From positions 75,083 through 139,082 of the forward strand of contig NZ_CABJCG010000010.1 in assembly GCF_902364025.1 (NCBI RefSeq): DNA of 64,000 bases, given 5' to 3'. A program made the translations under genes and the position numbers. Shown here in pieces: positions 25,805 through 32,742 of the stretch (the stretch's first letter is position 1; every line of letters starts with the position of its first letter). This DNA comes from Enterocloster lavalensis (GTDB lineage: Bacteria > Bacillota > Clostridia > Lachnospirales > Lachnospiraceae). Below the pieces are notes generated by a model. That model saw only the letters and a program-made list of their open reading frames with translations. It searched no databases and had not been told where the DNA came from.

Positions 25805-27238
25805 TTGGGAGAGAGCGATAAGAACCAGGATGAGATAAAGGAAAATCCCGCCGGTCCGGAGGACAAGGGCCAGGCGCGGGATGACGATCAATATGAGAAG
25901 GTATGTTACATATGCCGCAGGCCGGAGAGCAAAGCGGGAACCATGATCTCCATGCCCGGGGGTATGAACCTCTGTCACGACTGCATGCAGAAGGCATTTG
26001 ACACGGTGACCAAGAGCGGCATGGACCTCTCCAAGCTGCCCGGGATGCCGTATATGAACATGAATCTCAACGAGATGAATTTAAACCAGCCCGGTATGGA
26101 GATTCCCAAGAAGCAGAAGATCCGCAAGAAAGCGGACAAACAGCCGGCGCTGTCCATGAAGGATATCCCGGCTCCGCACCAGATCAAGGCCCGGCTGGAC
26201 GAGTACGTGATCGGCCAGGAGAAGGCTAAGAAGGTGGTTTCCGTGGCCGTTTACAACCATTACAAGCGCGCGTTCCTGGATGGGAAGCCTGAGGAGGAGA
26301 CCGTCCCCGGGCCGGATGAGGAAGTGACCATCGAGAAATCCAACATTCTGATGATCGGCCCCACGGGCAGCGGCAAGACGTATCTGGTGAAAACCCTGGC
26401 CCGGCTGCTGGACGTGCCCCTGGCCATCGCGGACGCCACCTCCCTGACGGAGGCGGGGTATATCGGAGACGACATCGAAAGCGTGGTCAGCAAGCTGCTG
26501 GCCGCTGCGGACAACGATGTGGCGCGCGCCGAAAAGGGCATCATTTTCATCGATGAGATCGACAAGATCGCCAAGAAAAAGCAGACCAACACCCGGGACG
26601 TCAGCGGCGAATCCGTGCAGCAGGAGCTACTAAAGCTGCTGGAGGGCAGCACGGTGGAGGTGCCGGTGGGGTCCAACCAGAAGAACGCCATGACGCCCAT
26701 GGCTACGGTCAATACGGACAATATCCTGTTTATCTGCGGCGGCGCGTTCCCCGACCTGGAGGAGATCATTAAGGAGCGGCTGACCAAAAAGTCCTCCATG
26801 GGCTTCGGCGCGGTGCTGCGGGATACCTTTGACAAGGATCCCAACCTGCTTAGCTACGTGACCAACGAGGATTTGCGGACCTTTGGCATGATCCCCGAGT
26901 TCCTGGGACGCCTGCCCATGACGGTGACCCTTCAGGGGCTGGACCGGGATATGATGGTGCGCATCCTCAGAGAACCGAAGAACGCCATCACCAAGCAGTA
27001 TGAGAAGCTGCTGGCCATGGACGAGGTCCGGCTGGTGTTTGAGGACGACGCCCTGGACTGGATCGCCGGGGAGGCCATCAAGCGGGGCACGGGCGCCAGA
27101 GCGCTGCGGGCTATCCTGGAGGAGTTCATGCTGGATATCATGTATGAGATTCCCAAGGACTCCAACATCGGCTCCGTGGTGGTCACCCGTCCGTACCTGG
27201 AGAAGAGCGGCGGGCCGCTGATCCGAATGCGCGGCTGA
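25805..27238 (+). CDS. clpX: ClpX-like AAA+ unfoldase, divergent paralogue
   Basis: A 477-residue ClpX-family ATPase. The N-terminal zinc finger has CYICRR and CHDC. An unusual Met/Asn-rich linker (MNMNLNEMNLNQ) precedes the AAA+ core. The core shows Walker A GPTGSGKT, pore-1 loop AGYIGDD, Walker B IIFIDEIDK, the Arg-finger region and a ClpP-docking loop with MGFG in place of the usual IGFG. The RKH loop that recognises ssrA tags is replaced (GSNQKNA). It unfolds proteins for ClpP. Starts at TTG 25805 after GAGGAGAAA. It stands apart from clpP and tig, so it is probably a second ClpX. The prophage lies immediately downstream. Confidence 0.85.
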   Translation: MGESDKNQDEIKENPAGPEDKGQARDDDQYEKVCYICRRPESKAGTMISMPGGMNLCHDCMQKAFDTVTKSGMDLSKLPGMPYMNMNLNEMNLNQPGMEIPKKQKIRKKADKQPALSMKDIPAPHQIKARLDEYVIGQEKAKKVVSVAVYNHYKRAFLDGKPEEETVPGPDEEVTIEKSNILMIGPTGSGKTYLVKTLARLLDVPLAIADATSLTEAGYIGDDIESVVSKLLAAADNDVARAEKGIIFIDEIDKIAKKKQTNTRDVSGESVQQELLKLLEGSTVEVPVGSNQKNAMTPMATVNTDNILFICGGAFPDLEEIIKERLTKKSSMGFGAVLRDTFDKDPNLLSYVTNEDLRTFGMIPEFLGRLPMTVTLQGLDRDMMVRILREPKNAITKQYEKLLAMDEVRLVFEDDALDWIAGEAIKRGTGARALRAILEEFMLDIMYEIPKDSNIGSVVVTRPYLEKSGGPLIRMRG

Positions 27239-27267
27239 TATTACACGGATGATCCCCATAAGTTTGT

Positions 27268-27290
27268 ATCCGCAATTTTTTCCGCGGATT
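27268..27290 (+). terminator. Short hairpin after clpX
   Basis: ATCCGC-AATTTTTTCC-GCGGAT followed by TTATTCC, 30 nt beyond the clpX stop. Weak terminator candidate; it marks the last host-like element before the prophage. Confidence 0.4.
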
Positions 27291-27385
27291 TATTCCCTCA
27301 GATGAAGAAATGTCTGGAACAGATCCAGCGCGCCATACCCCCACTCGCGGTTGGGGGAGCGAAAGTTAATACAAACAAAAGAGCG
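27290..27385. other. Probable left attachment region (attL)
   Basis: The integrase gene ends at 27386 pointing at the host clpX, so the recombination core should lie in this 96-bp stretch. It contains two small hairpins, CTGGA..TCCAG (27315-27328) and CCCCCA-ACTCGCGGT-type TGGGGG (27338-27357). The core itself cannot be fixed without attR or an empty site. Confidence 0.4.
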
Positions 27386-28807
27386 TCAAAGAAAATCGAT
27401 AAAGTTTACGAAACTGTTATCTGCATTAAGATGTATTTCTTTTATAATCGAACGCCAAAATGCCTGTTTGTTCTGGCGGGACAGATGTTCGTACATTTCG
27501 TGCCAGCCGGAGTGCAAAACTGTCTCAAGCTCCTTATAGGATCGCTTGGGAGCCGGGAGCGTCTCGATTGACATAGCCTTGATGTCGGACGAAATACGTT
27601 CATACTCAGAATCGTATTTTTCATCAGATATACGTCCTTTTTGGTACATGTTATTCAACCGATCAAGCTCAGCAAGCAGTTTTTCCTTGCTGGGCTTTTT
27701 CTTTTCTACGGGGGCCTGAGCACTGATCCTTGTCAACAAAATTTCTTCCCGCTGGCGGTAACGCTCCTTTTCCTCATCGATATGACCGAGAAGATACTTT
27801 TCAATCGTGGCCTCGCTCGCTATCTTGCTATAAGTGCACGACTTTTTATAGCACCAGTTCTGGCAGCGATAATAGCGAAGAGGATCCTTTAGAGGTTTGC
27901 CAGTATGACTATTTTTGGTAATCCTATTTGCACTCATAGGACGCCCGCAGATGGGGCAATGTATCAGTCCGCAAAATAGATACACCTCTCCAGTTCCGAG
28001 ATTGCTTTGATATACTTTGATATTTTTCCGATTGATTTCGCGGATCTGGATGTACTGATCGAACGTAATGTAAGCCGGGCAATAGTTTGGGTTTTCCCGG
28101 TAGGCACCGAAGTACATTGTATTTTTGCACATGGTTATAACTTGGCTCATTGTGATAACTGGGCCGTATTTTTCGGTCAAGTACAGAAACGCTCCGCGTT
28201 TTGATTGATGGACCAAAAAGTGGCGAAAGAATTCTTCCACATACAATTCGCGTTCCGGATCCTTCACGACAACTTTGGCACCAGATTCATTCCGAACCAC
28301 TTTATAACCGTATGGCTGAGCTCCGGAGATGGCCTTGCCAAGGCGGACCGATGCCTCATTCACGAAGCATATGCGCTCAGAGGTCGTATCAGTTTCGTTC
28401 TGATTGATCGACAACATAATGTTGACATTCAGACGCCCCTCACGCGTCTCCATATTCATATTCGGCTCGGCCGTAGCGATCCAGCGGGCTCCATGGGCGT
28501 CTAAGATATCTTGCACCTTATAGAAATCACCAACATTTCGAAACCAGCGGTCCATCTTCCAAAAAATGATAACATCGATTTCGTTCCGTTTGACAGAACT
28601 TAGCAGATTTTTAATTTCTTTTCGATCACGTAGGTTTTTACGTGCAGTTTTACCTTGATCAGCATAGACGCCGGCCACTACCATGTCGTGATCTTTGGCA
28701 TACTGGGTAAGGTAGCTCAGTTGAGCCTCCAGGGATTTGCCATGCATGGCCTGCTCTGCAGTAGACACACGAATATAGATTGCACATCGAAGCACTTTTT
28801 TCACCAC
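27386..28807 (-). CDS. Large serine recombinase (phage integrase)
   Basis: A 473-residue large serine integrase. The N-terminal resolvase domain has the catalytic serine in AIYIRVSTAEQ (about residue 15) and the conserved Arg pair in KMDRWFRN. The recombinase domain follows, then a zinc ribbon (IHCPICGRPMSA ... CQNWCYKKSC). A charged coiled-coil-like C-terminus (KKKPSKEKLLAELDRLNNMY) would regulate directionality. It catalyses attP x attB integration and, with a directionality factor not seen here, excision. Start is GTG 28807 or the adjacent GTG 28804, with GAGGAG about 10 nt upstream. It sits at the extreme left of the prophage. Confidence 0.92.
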   Translation of the reverse strand: MVKKVLRCAIYIRVSTAEQAMHGKSLEAQLSYLTQYAKDHDMVVAGVYADQGKTARKNLRDRKEIKNLLSSVKRNEIDVIIFWKMDRWFRNVGDFYKVQDILDAHGARWIATAEPNMNMETREGRLNVNIMLSINQNETDTTSERICFVNEASVRLGKAISGAQPYGYKVVRNESGAKVVVKDPERELYVEEFFRHFLVHQSKRGAFLYLTEKYGPVITMSQVITMCKNTMYFGAYRENPNYCPAYITFDQYIQIREINRKNIKVYQSNLGTGEVYLFCGLIHCPICGRPMSANRITKNSHTGKPLKDPLRYYRCQNWCYKKSCTYSKIASEATIEKYLLGHIDEEKERYRQREEILLTRISAQAPVEKKKPSKEKLLAELDRLNNMYQKGRISDEKYDSEYERISSDIKAMSIETLPAPKRSYKELETVLHSGWHEMYEHLSRQNKQAFWRSIIKEIHLNADNSFVNFIDFL

Positions 28808-28859
28808 TTAAAATCATCTCCTCAAATTATACGAAAAAAGAGTACAAAAAAGACGCCCC

Positions 28860-28888
28860 TTGCCAGAACGTCCCTGAGATGATATAAT
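28860..28888 (+). promoter_or_regulatory. Promoter of a candidate small RNA
   Basis: TTGCCA (28860-28865), 17-bp spacer, TATAAT (28883-28888). It points away from the integrase and toward the terminator at 28959-28997 with no open frame in between. The -10 lies inside a large dyad: GTCCCTGAGATGATA (28870-28884) pairs with TATCATC and TCAGGGAC (28912-28930), a possible regulator site. Confidence 0.65.
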
Positions 28889-28894
28889 GCAGTT

Positions 28895-28997
28895 GCATAC
28901 TTTTTGTTTCTTATCATCTTCATCAGGGACTGAAAACTCTGGAAGGGTAAGAATCTGCAAAAGTCTCCGTGTTCCCGCACGGGGGCTTTTGTTTTTT
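28895..28997 (+). ncRNA. Candidate phage small RNA, about 103 nt
   Basis: A consensus promoter ends at 28888 and a near-ideal intrinsic terminator begins at 28959, giving a predicted transcript of about 103 nt. It contains no start codon with a Shine-Dalgarno site and no meaningful frame. It lies between the integrase and hicB, both on the other strand, and its 3' end meets the hicB stop codon. It may act on hicB or integrase mRNA or in trans. Function is inference; the promoter and terminator are directly visible. Confidence 0.55.
28959..28997 (+). terminator. Strong rightward intrinsic terminator
   Basis: Thirteen paired bases (AAAAGTCTCCGTG with CACGGGGGCTTTT, two G-U pairs), loop TTCCCG, then GTTTTTT. 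On the minus strand the hairpin may also end the hicAB transcript, but the long T-run is only on the plus strand. Confidence 0.85.
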
Positions 28998-29400
28998 AGT
29001 TCCGCGGCTGTACGTTGAGGTATTCCATCAGGGACACCTCCAGCAGTCGGGAATAATTCACATCATTGACTTCAGCCAATTCCTTCAGCCAAGATGGAAT
29101 GGTAACATTCGTTTTGACCCGCCGGTTGCGCATTTCGTTCCGGACCAGATCCGGGAAAATTGTTACGGGAGATACGAGGCAGCCGTCGCTATCCTCCGGG
29201 GAAATTGCCAGGGACGGATCAGGAAGAACCTCGCCGCCTCTTTCCATGCCATATACATGCAATTCCAGCGACTCCCTGGCGTCTGCCTGCGCCGCCTCGA
29301 TATCCTTACCATATCCAATACACCCGGGAAGGTCAGGAAAGTATACACTGTAACCGTCTGCCGATGGCTCCAGAACCGCCAAATAAGTCAATTTCCGCAT
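28996..29400 (-). CDS. hicB: HicB antitoxin
   Basis: A 134-residue HicB-family antitoxin. The N-terminal HicB fold (YLAVLEPSADGYSVYFPDLPGCIGYGKDIEAAQADARESLELH) mimics a partial RNase H fold and blocks HicA. The C-terminal segment (VKTNVTIPSWLKELAEVNDVNYSRLLEVSL) looks like a ribbon-helix-helix DNA-binding domain for autorepression. ATG 29400 is chosen, with AAAGGAG 10 nt upstream, over a GTG at 29409. It follows hicA by 33 nt in the same transcript, in the lysogenically expressed region, so it likely stabilises the prophage or limits other phages. Confidence 0.92.
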   Translation of the reverse strand: MRKLTYLAVLEPSADGYSVYFPDLPGCIGYGKDIEAAQADARESLELHVYGMERGGEVLPDPSLAISPEDSDGCLVSPVTIFPDLVRNEMRNRRVKTNVTIPSWLKELAEVNDVNYSRLLEVSLMEYLNVQPRN

Positions 29401-29433
29401 AATTTGCACGCTCCTTTTTTGATGGCGGGGCTT

Positions 29434-29616
29434 TTATTTTAGCCCCGCTTGTTTTAGGATACTGTTTAATGTACCTTTTGCGATATCCCCGGAATGCTTT
29501 GGTACTGTGACCTTGCCTTTTTTGGTCGGATGTTCGTACTGTACATGCGACCCCTTTGTTTCGCTTTCGTACCATCCATCATCCCGGAGAAGTTTAACTA
29601 TCTCTCGTACAGTCAT
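29434..29616 (-). CDS. hicA: HicA mRNA interferase toxin
   Basis: A 60-residue HicA toxin with a double-stranded-RNA-binding-like fold. The family pattern VREIVKLLRDDGW, KGSHVQYEHP and KVTVPKHSGDIAKGTLNSILKQAG is complete, including the catalytic His in GSHVQY. It cleaves mRNA and stops translation unless bound by HicB. It is the first gene of the operon behind a perfect-consensus promoter and AAGGAGG. Confidence 0.94.
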   Translation of the reverse strand: MTVREIVKLLRDDGWYESETKGSHVQYEHPTKKGKVTVPKHSGDIAKGTLNSILKQAGLK

Positions 29617-29639
29617 GTCGTATCCTCCTTACACTATCT

Positions 29640-29693
29640 ATTATACGCCTGTTTTGTGCGTATGTCAATAGATAATGCGCATAAATCATGCGT
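29640..29693 (-). promoter_or_regulatory. hicAB promoter with two operator dyads
   Basis: On the minus strand TTGACA and TATAAT, both perfect, are 17 bp apart (plus-strand 29663-29668 and 29640-29645). The dyad ATACGC-N9-GCGTAT (29643-29663) covers the spacer and -10. A second dyad GCGCAT-N5-ATGCGT (29677-29693, one mismatch) lies just upstream. These are fitting operators for HicB autorepression. Confidence 0.85.
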
Positions 29694-29696
29694 ATT

Positions 29697-29933
29697 TCAA
29701 AAGATTTCCGCTTTGAAACCATGACTAAGCAACCATTCTGCGGAGAACGCCTTCTTCTCAAGGGGAGCGCTGGGGAGTGCGCAGATACATTTGTAGATAC
29801 CCGCCCAGAAAACTAGCTCATTATCAGGAATGGGAACGCCATATTTGCGACAATATGTCAATAGCACATCCTTATCCATGGAAAACAGGGCCGCATCACG
29901 CTCGCGCTTAAATGCCTCAATGTCAAAACCCAT
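29697..29933 (-). CDS. Phage protein of unknown function
   Basis: A 78-residue soluble protein with no recognised domain. It starts at the ATG directly following the stop of the 102-residue gene (TGA-ATG), with GAGGTGG upstream, so it is co-translated with it. It ends just before the hicAB promoter. As part of the repressor operon it should be expressed in the lysogen and could be an exclusion or accessory gene; that is inference from position. Confidence 0.6.
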   Translation of the reverse strand: MGFDIEAFKRERDAALFSMDKDVLLTYCRKYGVPIPDNELVFWAGIYKCICALPSAPLEKKAFSAEWLLSHGFKAEIF

Positions 29934-30242
29934 TCATGCCACCTCGTCGAAGAAATCGAGTTCACAGATCGATTCATTTACACTTTCAAGAACGTCGTTG
30001 TTCTTGATGTAGGATACCCAGGCTGAGGGGGAATCCGACTTAACCACAGACCGCAGGTTGTTATACAGGCTCTCCGCCGCCGCCGTCCACATTTTGTAAG
30101 CCGCTTTTTCCACCTCATAATCAGACCACGGTTTTTTTCGCTTGGCATTCTGGCCGATCTGGAACTGCCGGGCCTTGCGCAGGAATGTTTTGTAGCCGTC
30201 AAGATTGTTTTCCAGGTATTCTATAAATTCTTTGAATTTCAT
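29934..30242 (-). CDS. Phage protein of unknown function
   Basis: A 102-residue protein, helical and charged, with an acidic C-terminus. No domain recognised. A clear AGGAGG precedes the ATG, 11 nt after the repressor stop. It lies between the repressor and the 78-residue gene in the lysogenic transcript. Confidence 0.6.
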   Translation of the reverse strand: MKFKEFIEYLENNLDGYKTFLRKARQFQIGQNAKRKKPWSDYEVEKAAYKMWTAAAESLYNNLRSVVKSDSPSAWVSYIKNNDVLESVNESICELDFFDEVA

Positions 30243-30253
30243 GGTTTTTCCTC

Positions 30254-30889
30254 CTAAAATTTTCCTCTTAACTCAACTACCTTGCCTATGATCTTTACGG
30301 GTTTTTTGACGATGTCCTCATTAGTAAATACCATAGGCTCATATTTGGAATTGTTCGACAAAAGCATGATTCCACCATCATATTTTTTGAGACGTTTGCA
30401 AGTAGCCTCATCACCGTTGACCATGGCGATAATCACTTCGCCACTTTCGGCGTCGTCTTGCTGCCGGACTATGACAACATCACCTTCATACATTCTTGGT
30501 TCCATGGAATCACCATGAATCTGGAGGCCAAAAAAATCCCCGGTATTTGCCATTTCTTCCGATATTTCTTCGGTATCAATAATATCTTCGATTGCCTCAA
30601 TAGGGACTCCAGCGGCCACACGACCAAGGACATTGATGGTAACGCCAGGTTTTTTGTTTTTGACTCCGTTAGTTATTGGGACAACATTATTGTCCCAACC
30701 CATAAGATATGCGGGAGAAATATTTCCAATACTAGCGGCAGCTTCAATTTTATCAGAAGGAATGTTTGTGATAATATTATTTTCATATTTATAGAGAGTC
30801 TGCTTTGATACATTAATTTTATCTGCAAAGTCTACTTGGCTAATACCTAATTTTTCTCTTAAATTTTTGATACGTTCTCCAACGGTCAT
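30254..30889 (-). CDS. Phage repressor, HTH plus S24/LexA-type peptidase
   Basis: A 211-residue CI-like repressor. The N-terminal HTH is at residues 1-60 (ISQVDFADKINVSKQTLYKYEN). The C-terminal S24 autopeptidase domain has the Ser nucleophile in HGDSMEPRMYEGD and the Lys in ATCKRLKKY. The cleavage linker plausibly includes GRVAAGVP (an Ala-Gly bond). It maintains lysogeny by binding the operators upstream and is expected to self-cleave on SOS/RecA activation. ATG 30889 follows AAGGGAG; a start at 30910 would leave that site inside the gene. Confidence 0.92.
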   Translation of the reverse strand: MTVGERIKNLREKLGISQVDFADKINVSKQTLYKYENNIITNIPSDKIEAAASIGNISPAYLMGWDNNVVPITNGVKNKKPGVTINVLGRVAAGVPIEAIEDIIDTEEISEEMANTGDFFGLQIHGDSMEPRMYEGDVVIVRQQDDAESGEVIIAMVNGDEATCKRLKKYDGGIMLLSNNSKYEPMVFTNEDIVKKPVKIIGKVVELRGKF

Positions 30890-30910
30890 TTCTATAACTC
30901 CCTTCTGCAT

Positions 30911-31008
30911 GGTAACTTAATAGTAGCACAAAAATGTTATAAATGCAATAAAAAATATCTTGACAAGTTACAAAAACGTGATATGATTATAGTAACTTAA
31001 TAAGTTAC
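30911..31008. promoter_or_regulatory. Immunity region: divergent promoters and operators
   Basis: Rightward: TTGACA (30960-30965), 16 bp, TATGAT (30982-30987), then the perfect dyad GTAACTTAATAAGTTAC (30992-31008) at the start point, with a half site AGTTAC in the spacer. Leftward: TTGCAT (plus-strand 30943-30948), 17 bp, TACTAT (30920-30925), then a matching GTAACTTAATAG site (30912-30923). Both promoters thus carry the same GTAACTTA operator at +1, as expected for repressor and Cro-like control. Confidence 0.85.
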
Positions 31009-31027
31009 GAAAGGAGGTACGGGAATC

Positions 31028-31228
31028 TTGATTAGAACTGATGAATTAAGAGGAATCATTGCGAAAAATGGCTATTCTCAATCAGATATTGCAGCTAAAA
31101 TAGGAATTACGCCAAAAACATTTTATGAAAAAATGAAAAACGGTGTTTTTGGTAGTGATGAAATTCAGATTATGATTGATGAATTGCTTATTGATGATCC
31201 AATGCCTATTTTTTTTGCCAAAGAGTAA
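31028..31228 (+). CDS. Cro-like small HTH regulator
   Basis: A 66-residue HTH protein (YSQSDIAAKIGITPKTFYEKMKNGVFGSDEIQIM) typical of phage Cro/DUF739-like early repressors. It is the first gene of the rightward transcript, opposite the S24 repressor. The start is TTG 31028, with AAGGAGG ten bases upstream. It probably shuts down the repressor promoter and early transcription. Confidence 0.82.
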   Translation: MIRTDELRGIIAKNGYSQSDIAAKIGITPKTFYEKMKNGVFGSDEIQIMIDELLIDDPMPIFFAKE

Positions 31229-31264
31229 CTTTAAAAGATACTTAAAGAAAGGAGCGTGAGAGAG

Positions 31265-31732
31265 GTGGACAATTTTGAGATTACGAAAGAGGTAAATATC
31301 AGCAGAACGGATATTGAAAAATTCCTAATTGCAATACAGCAGATAGCACTTCCTCTGGAGCCGGGAAAGGTTACCCAGATTGTAGCGGAATATGATCCGG
31401 ATAGCCCCATGGTAAAAATCACTTTTCGGGAAAGCGAGGAAGATATCGAATGGAGTAATAAGGCTCAGACCGGAAATTACAAAGCCACCAAAGAGGAAGG
31501 AAATGCGTTGCAGACATCGGAACGGCAACGGAGGAGAATGAAAGAGACCGGAAGAGACCTGAGAAAATTAAAAACACTTCCGATATTACTTTTAACAAAA
31601 TTGAGGGATGAGGGAACGAGAATTGATGAAGCAAAGCTTATTGTCGCTCGTATGGCCCGTATTTTAGAAGAATCGGAAAAACACGGGCCAGAGACACTTT
31701 TAGCAAATATTCCTTTGCGGTTTCCTAGCTAG
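31265..31732 (+). CDS. Phage early protein of unknown function
   Basis: A 155-residue protein starting at GTG 31265, ten bases after AAAGGAG. It has an N-terminal acidic alpha/beta part and a basic helical middle (TSERQRRRMKETGRDLRKLKTLP). No family recognised. It follows the Cro-like gene by 36 nt. Its last 8 nt overlap the convergent minus-strand gene. Confidence 0.6.
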   Translation: MDNFEITKEVNISRTDIEKFLIAIQQIALPLEPGKVTQIVAEYDPDSPMVKITFRESEEDIEWSNKAQTGNYKATKEEGNALQTSERQRRRMKETGRDLRKLKTLPILLLTKLRDEGTRIDEAKLIVARMARILEESEKHGPETLLANIPLRFPS

Positions 31733-31937
31733 TCTTGTTTTCTTTGTCGAAATACTCAAATGCCTCATCGAAGGCTACGGCATATAATTGGGCGGCCTTG
31801 CGGGCAGCGGAAGTGACTTCCGTGCCGTCAACGTCTAGTATACGGGCATTATCAAGGCCACGAATATAATGATCACTAAATATTGTGGCAATATTATGCG
31901 CTGCCTGTTCGGGGTCAATTTTATGAATATCAGCCAT
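31725..31937 (-). CDS. Small minus-strand phage protein of unknown function
   Basis: A 70-residue protein (MADIHKIDPEQAAHNIATI...) with AGAGGAG and proper spacing upstream. It is the only leftward gene inside the rightward early block and converges on the 155-residue gene with an 8-nt overlap. Helical, slightly acidic, no recognised domain. Its orientation suggests lysogenic or independent expression. Confidence 0.55.
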   Translation of the reverse strand: MADIHKIDPEQAAHNIATIFSDHYIRGLDNARILDVDGTEVTSAARKAAQLYAVAFDEAFEYFDKENKTS

Positions 31938-32126
31938 TCCTTAAGCTCCTCTCGCATATACTCAGCCCTGGCGGGGGCCTGTACATCCAGTATAGGACAG
32001 AGGGGGACAAAAATCAATCAAGAGCCAGAAAACGAAGCGACCGCGGGCGATCCGCATGATGTATAGAAAGCAGAGGAAACAAGTACAACCGGTGCCTCAT
32101 ACAATCTACCAGAGAGGAGTGAGCGA

Positions 32127-32243
32127 ATGCTGGATATCAAAAATGTAGTAAAGGTCCTGATCCACCTGTTAGAGGAACAGGAAAACGTCAAAATTGAATA
32201 CGAATTTAAAAACGAGGCCAACAAGGAGGTCAAAGCCGGTTAG
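32127..32243 (+). CDS. Small early phage protein
   Basis: A 38-residue frame MLDIKNVVKVLIHLLEEQEN..., with AGAGGAGTGAG upstream of the ATG. Amphipathic helix followed by a charged tail. Preceded by a 189-nt gap (31938-32126) in which I see no clear promoter. Function unknown. Confidence 0.5.
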   Translation: MLDIKNVVKVLIHLLEEQENVKIEYEFKNEANKEVKAG

Positions 32244-32280
32244 TCCGGCCACAATGGACAAGCATAAGGAGGACAAGCCA

Positions 32281-32457
32281 ATGGCAAAGACAATAGCAGA
32301 ATACTGCATCAGAGAGTGGACCAAGCGGAATTTTCCGGTCAAGGACCTGCACCTGGAGTTTACTGCCCCGCGCTGCGCGGTGCTCACTGATCGCAACGGG
32401 GACCGGATCAGAGTCGTATACCACAACGGGGAGGTGCAGCTGACGGATGCATGGTAA
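32281..32457 (+). CDS. Small early phage protein
   Basis: A 58-residue protein (MAKTIAEYCIREWTKRNF...) with AAGGAGG eight to ten bases before the ATG; in-frame ATGs further upstream lack a site. A compact alpha/beta pattern and a C-terminal strand-rich GDRIRVVYHNGEVQLTD. Unknown function. Its 3' end overlaps the next small membrane protein. Confidence 0.55.
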   Translation: MAKTIAEYCIREWTKRNFPVKDLHLEFTAPRCAVLTDRNGDRIRVVYHNGEVQLTDAW

Positions 32458-32566
32458 TGATGATACCCCCATATGGGATTTTGTATACTGGGCCGTGCCG
32501 ACGGTGATTCTGGGGAGCATAGTGTTTATGGCGGCTGTATTAATCGGATCGTATTTGAGGGGGTGA
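32447..32566 (+). CDS. Single-pass small membrane protein
   Basis: A 39-residue protein: an acidic N-terminus (MHGNDDTPIWDF), one hydrophobic helix (WAVPTVILGSIVFMAAVLIG) and a short basic end. The start overlaps the preceding gene by 11 nt, with GGAGGTG upstream, so coupling is likely. An early-expressed membrane microprotein could act in exclusion or membrane attachment; this is inference. Confidence 0.5.
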   Translation: MHGNDDTPIWDFVYWAVPTVILGSIVFMAAVLIGSYLRG

Positions 32567-32572
32567 GGAACA

Positions 32573-32740
32573 ATGACCAGAGAGCAGAAAATCGACATCA
32601 TGCTGGAGCACATTTCGGAACATGCCGGGACGATACCGGGATATCTGTGGGACGACTACCGGGAGGCGGTCAACATGGCATTCCGAAAGATTGAACGGGT
32701 AAAACGGGCAGAATGTACACCGGGAGCAGGAGAGGATTAA
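32573..32740 (+). CDS. Small early phage protein
   Basis: A 55-residue protein (MTREQKIDIMLEHISEHAGTIPGYLW...) starting 6 nt after the membrane microprotein, with GGGTGAGGAACA upstream. Helical and charged; no family recognised. Confidence 0.5.
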   Translation: MTREQKIDIMLEHISEHAGTIPGYLWDDYREAVNMAFRKIERVKRAECTPGAGED

Positions 32741-32742
32741 AA

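Noticed and set aside
27338..27357. CCCCCA..TGGGGG hairpin as integrase terminator
   Set aside because: No T-run on either strand; left only as a possible part of the attachment region.
31869..32066. A 65-codon plus-strand frame opposite the 70-residue minus gene
   Set aside because: Mostly antisense, no RBS at its ATG; only its last part is in non-coding sequence.
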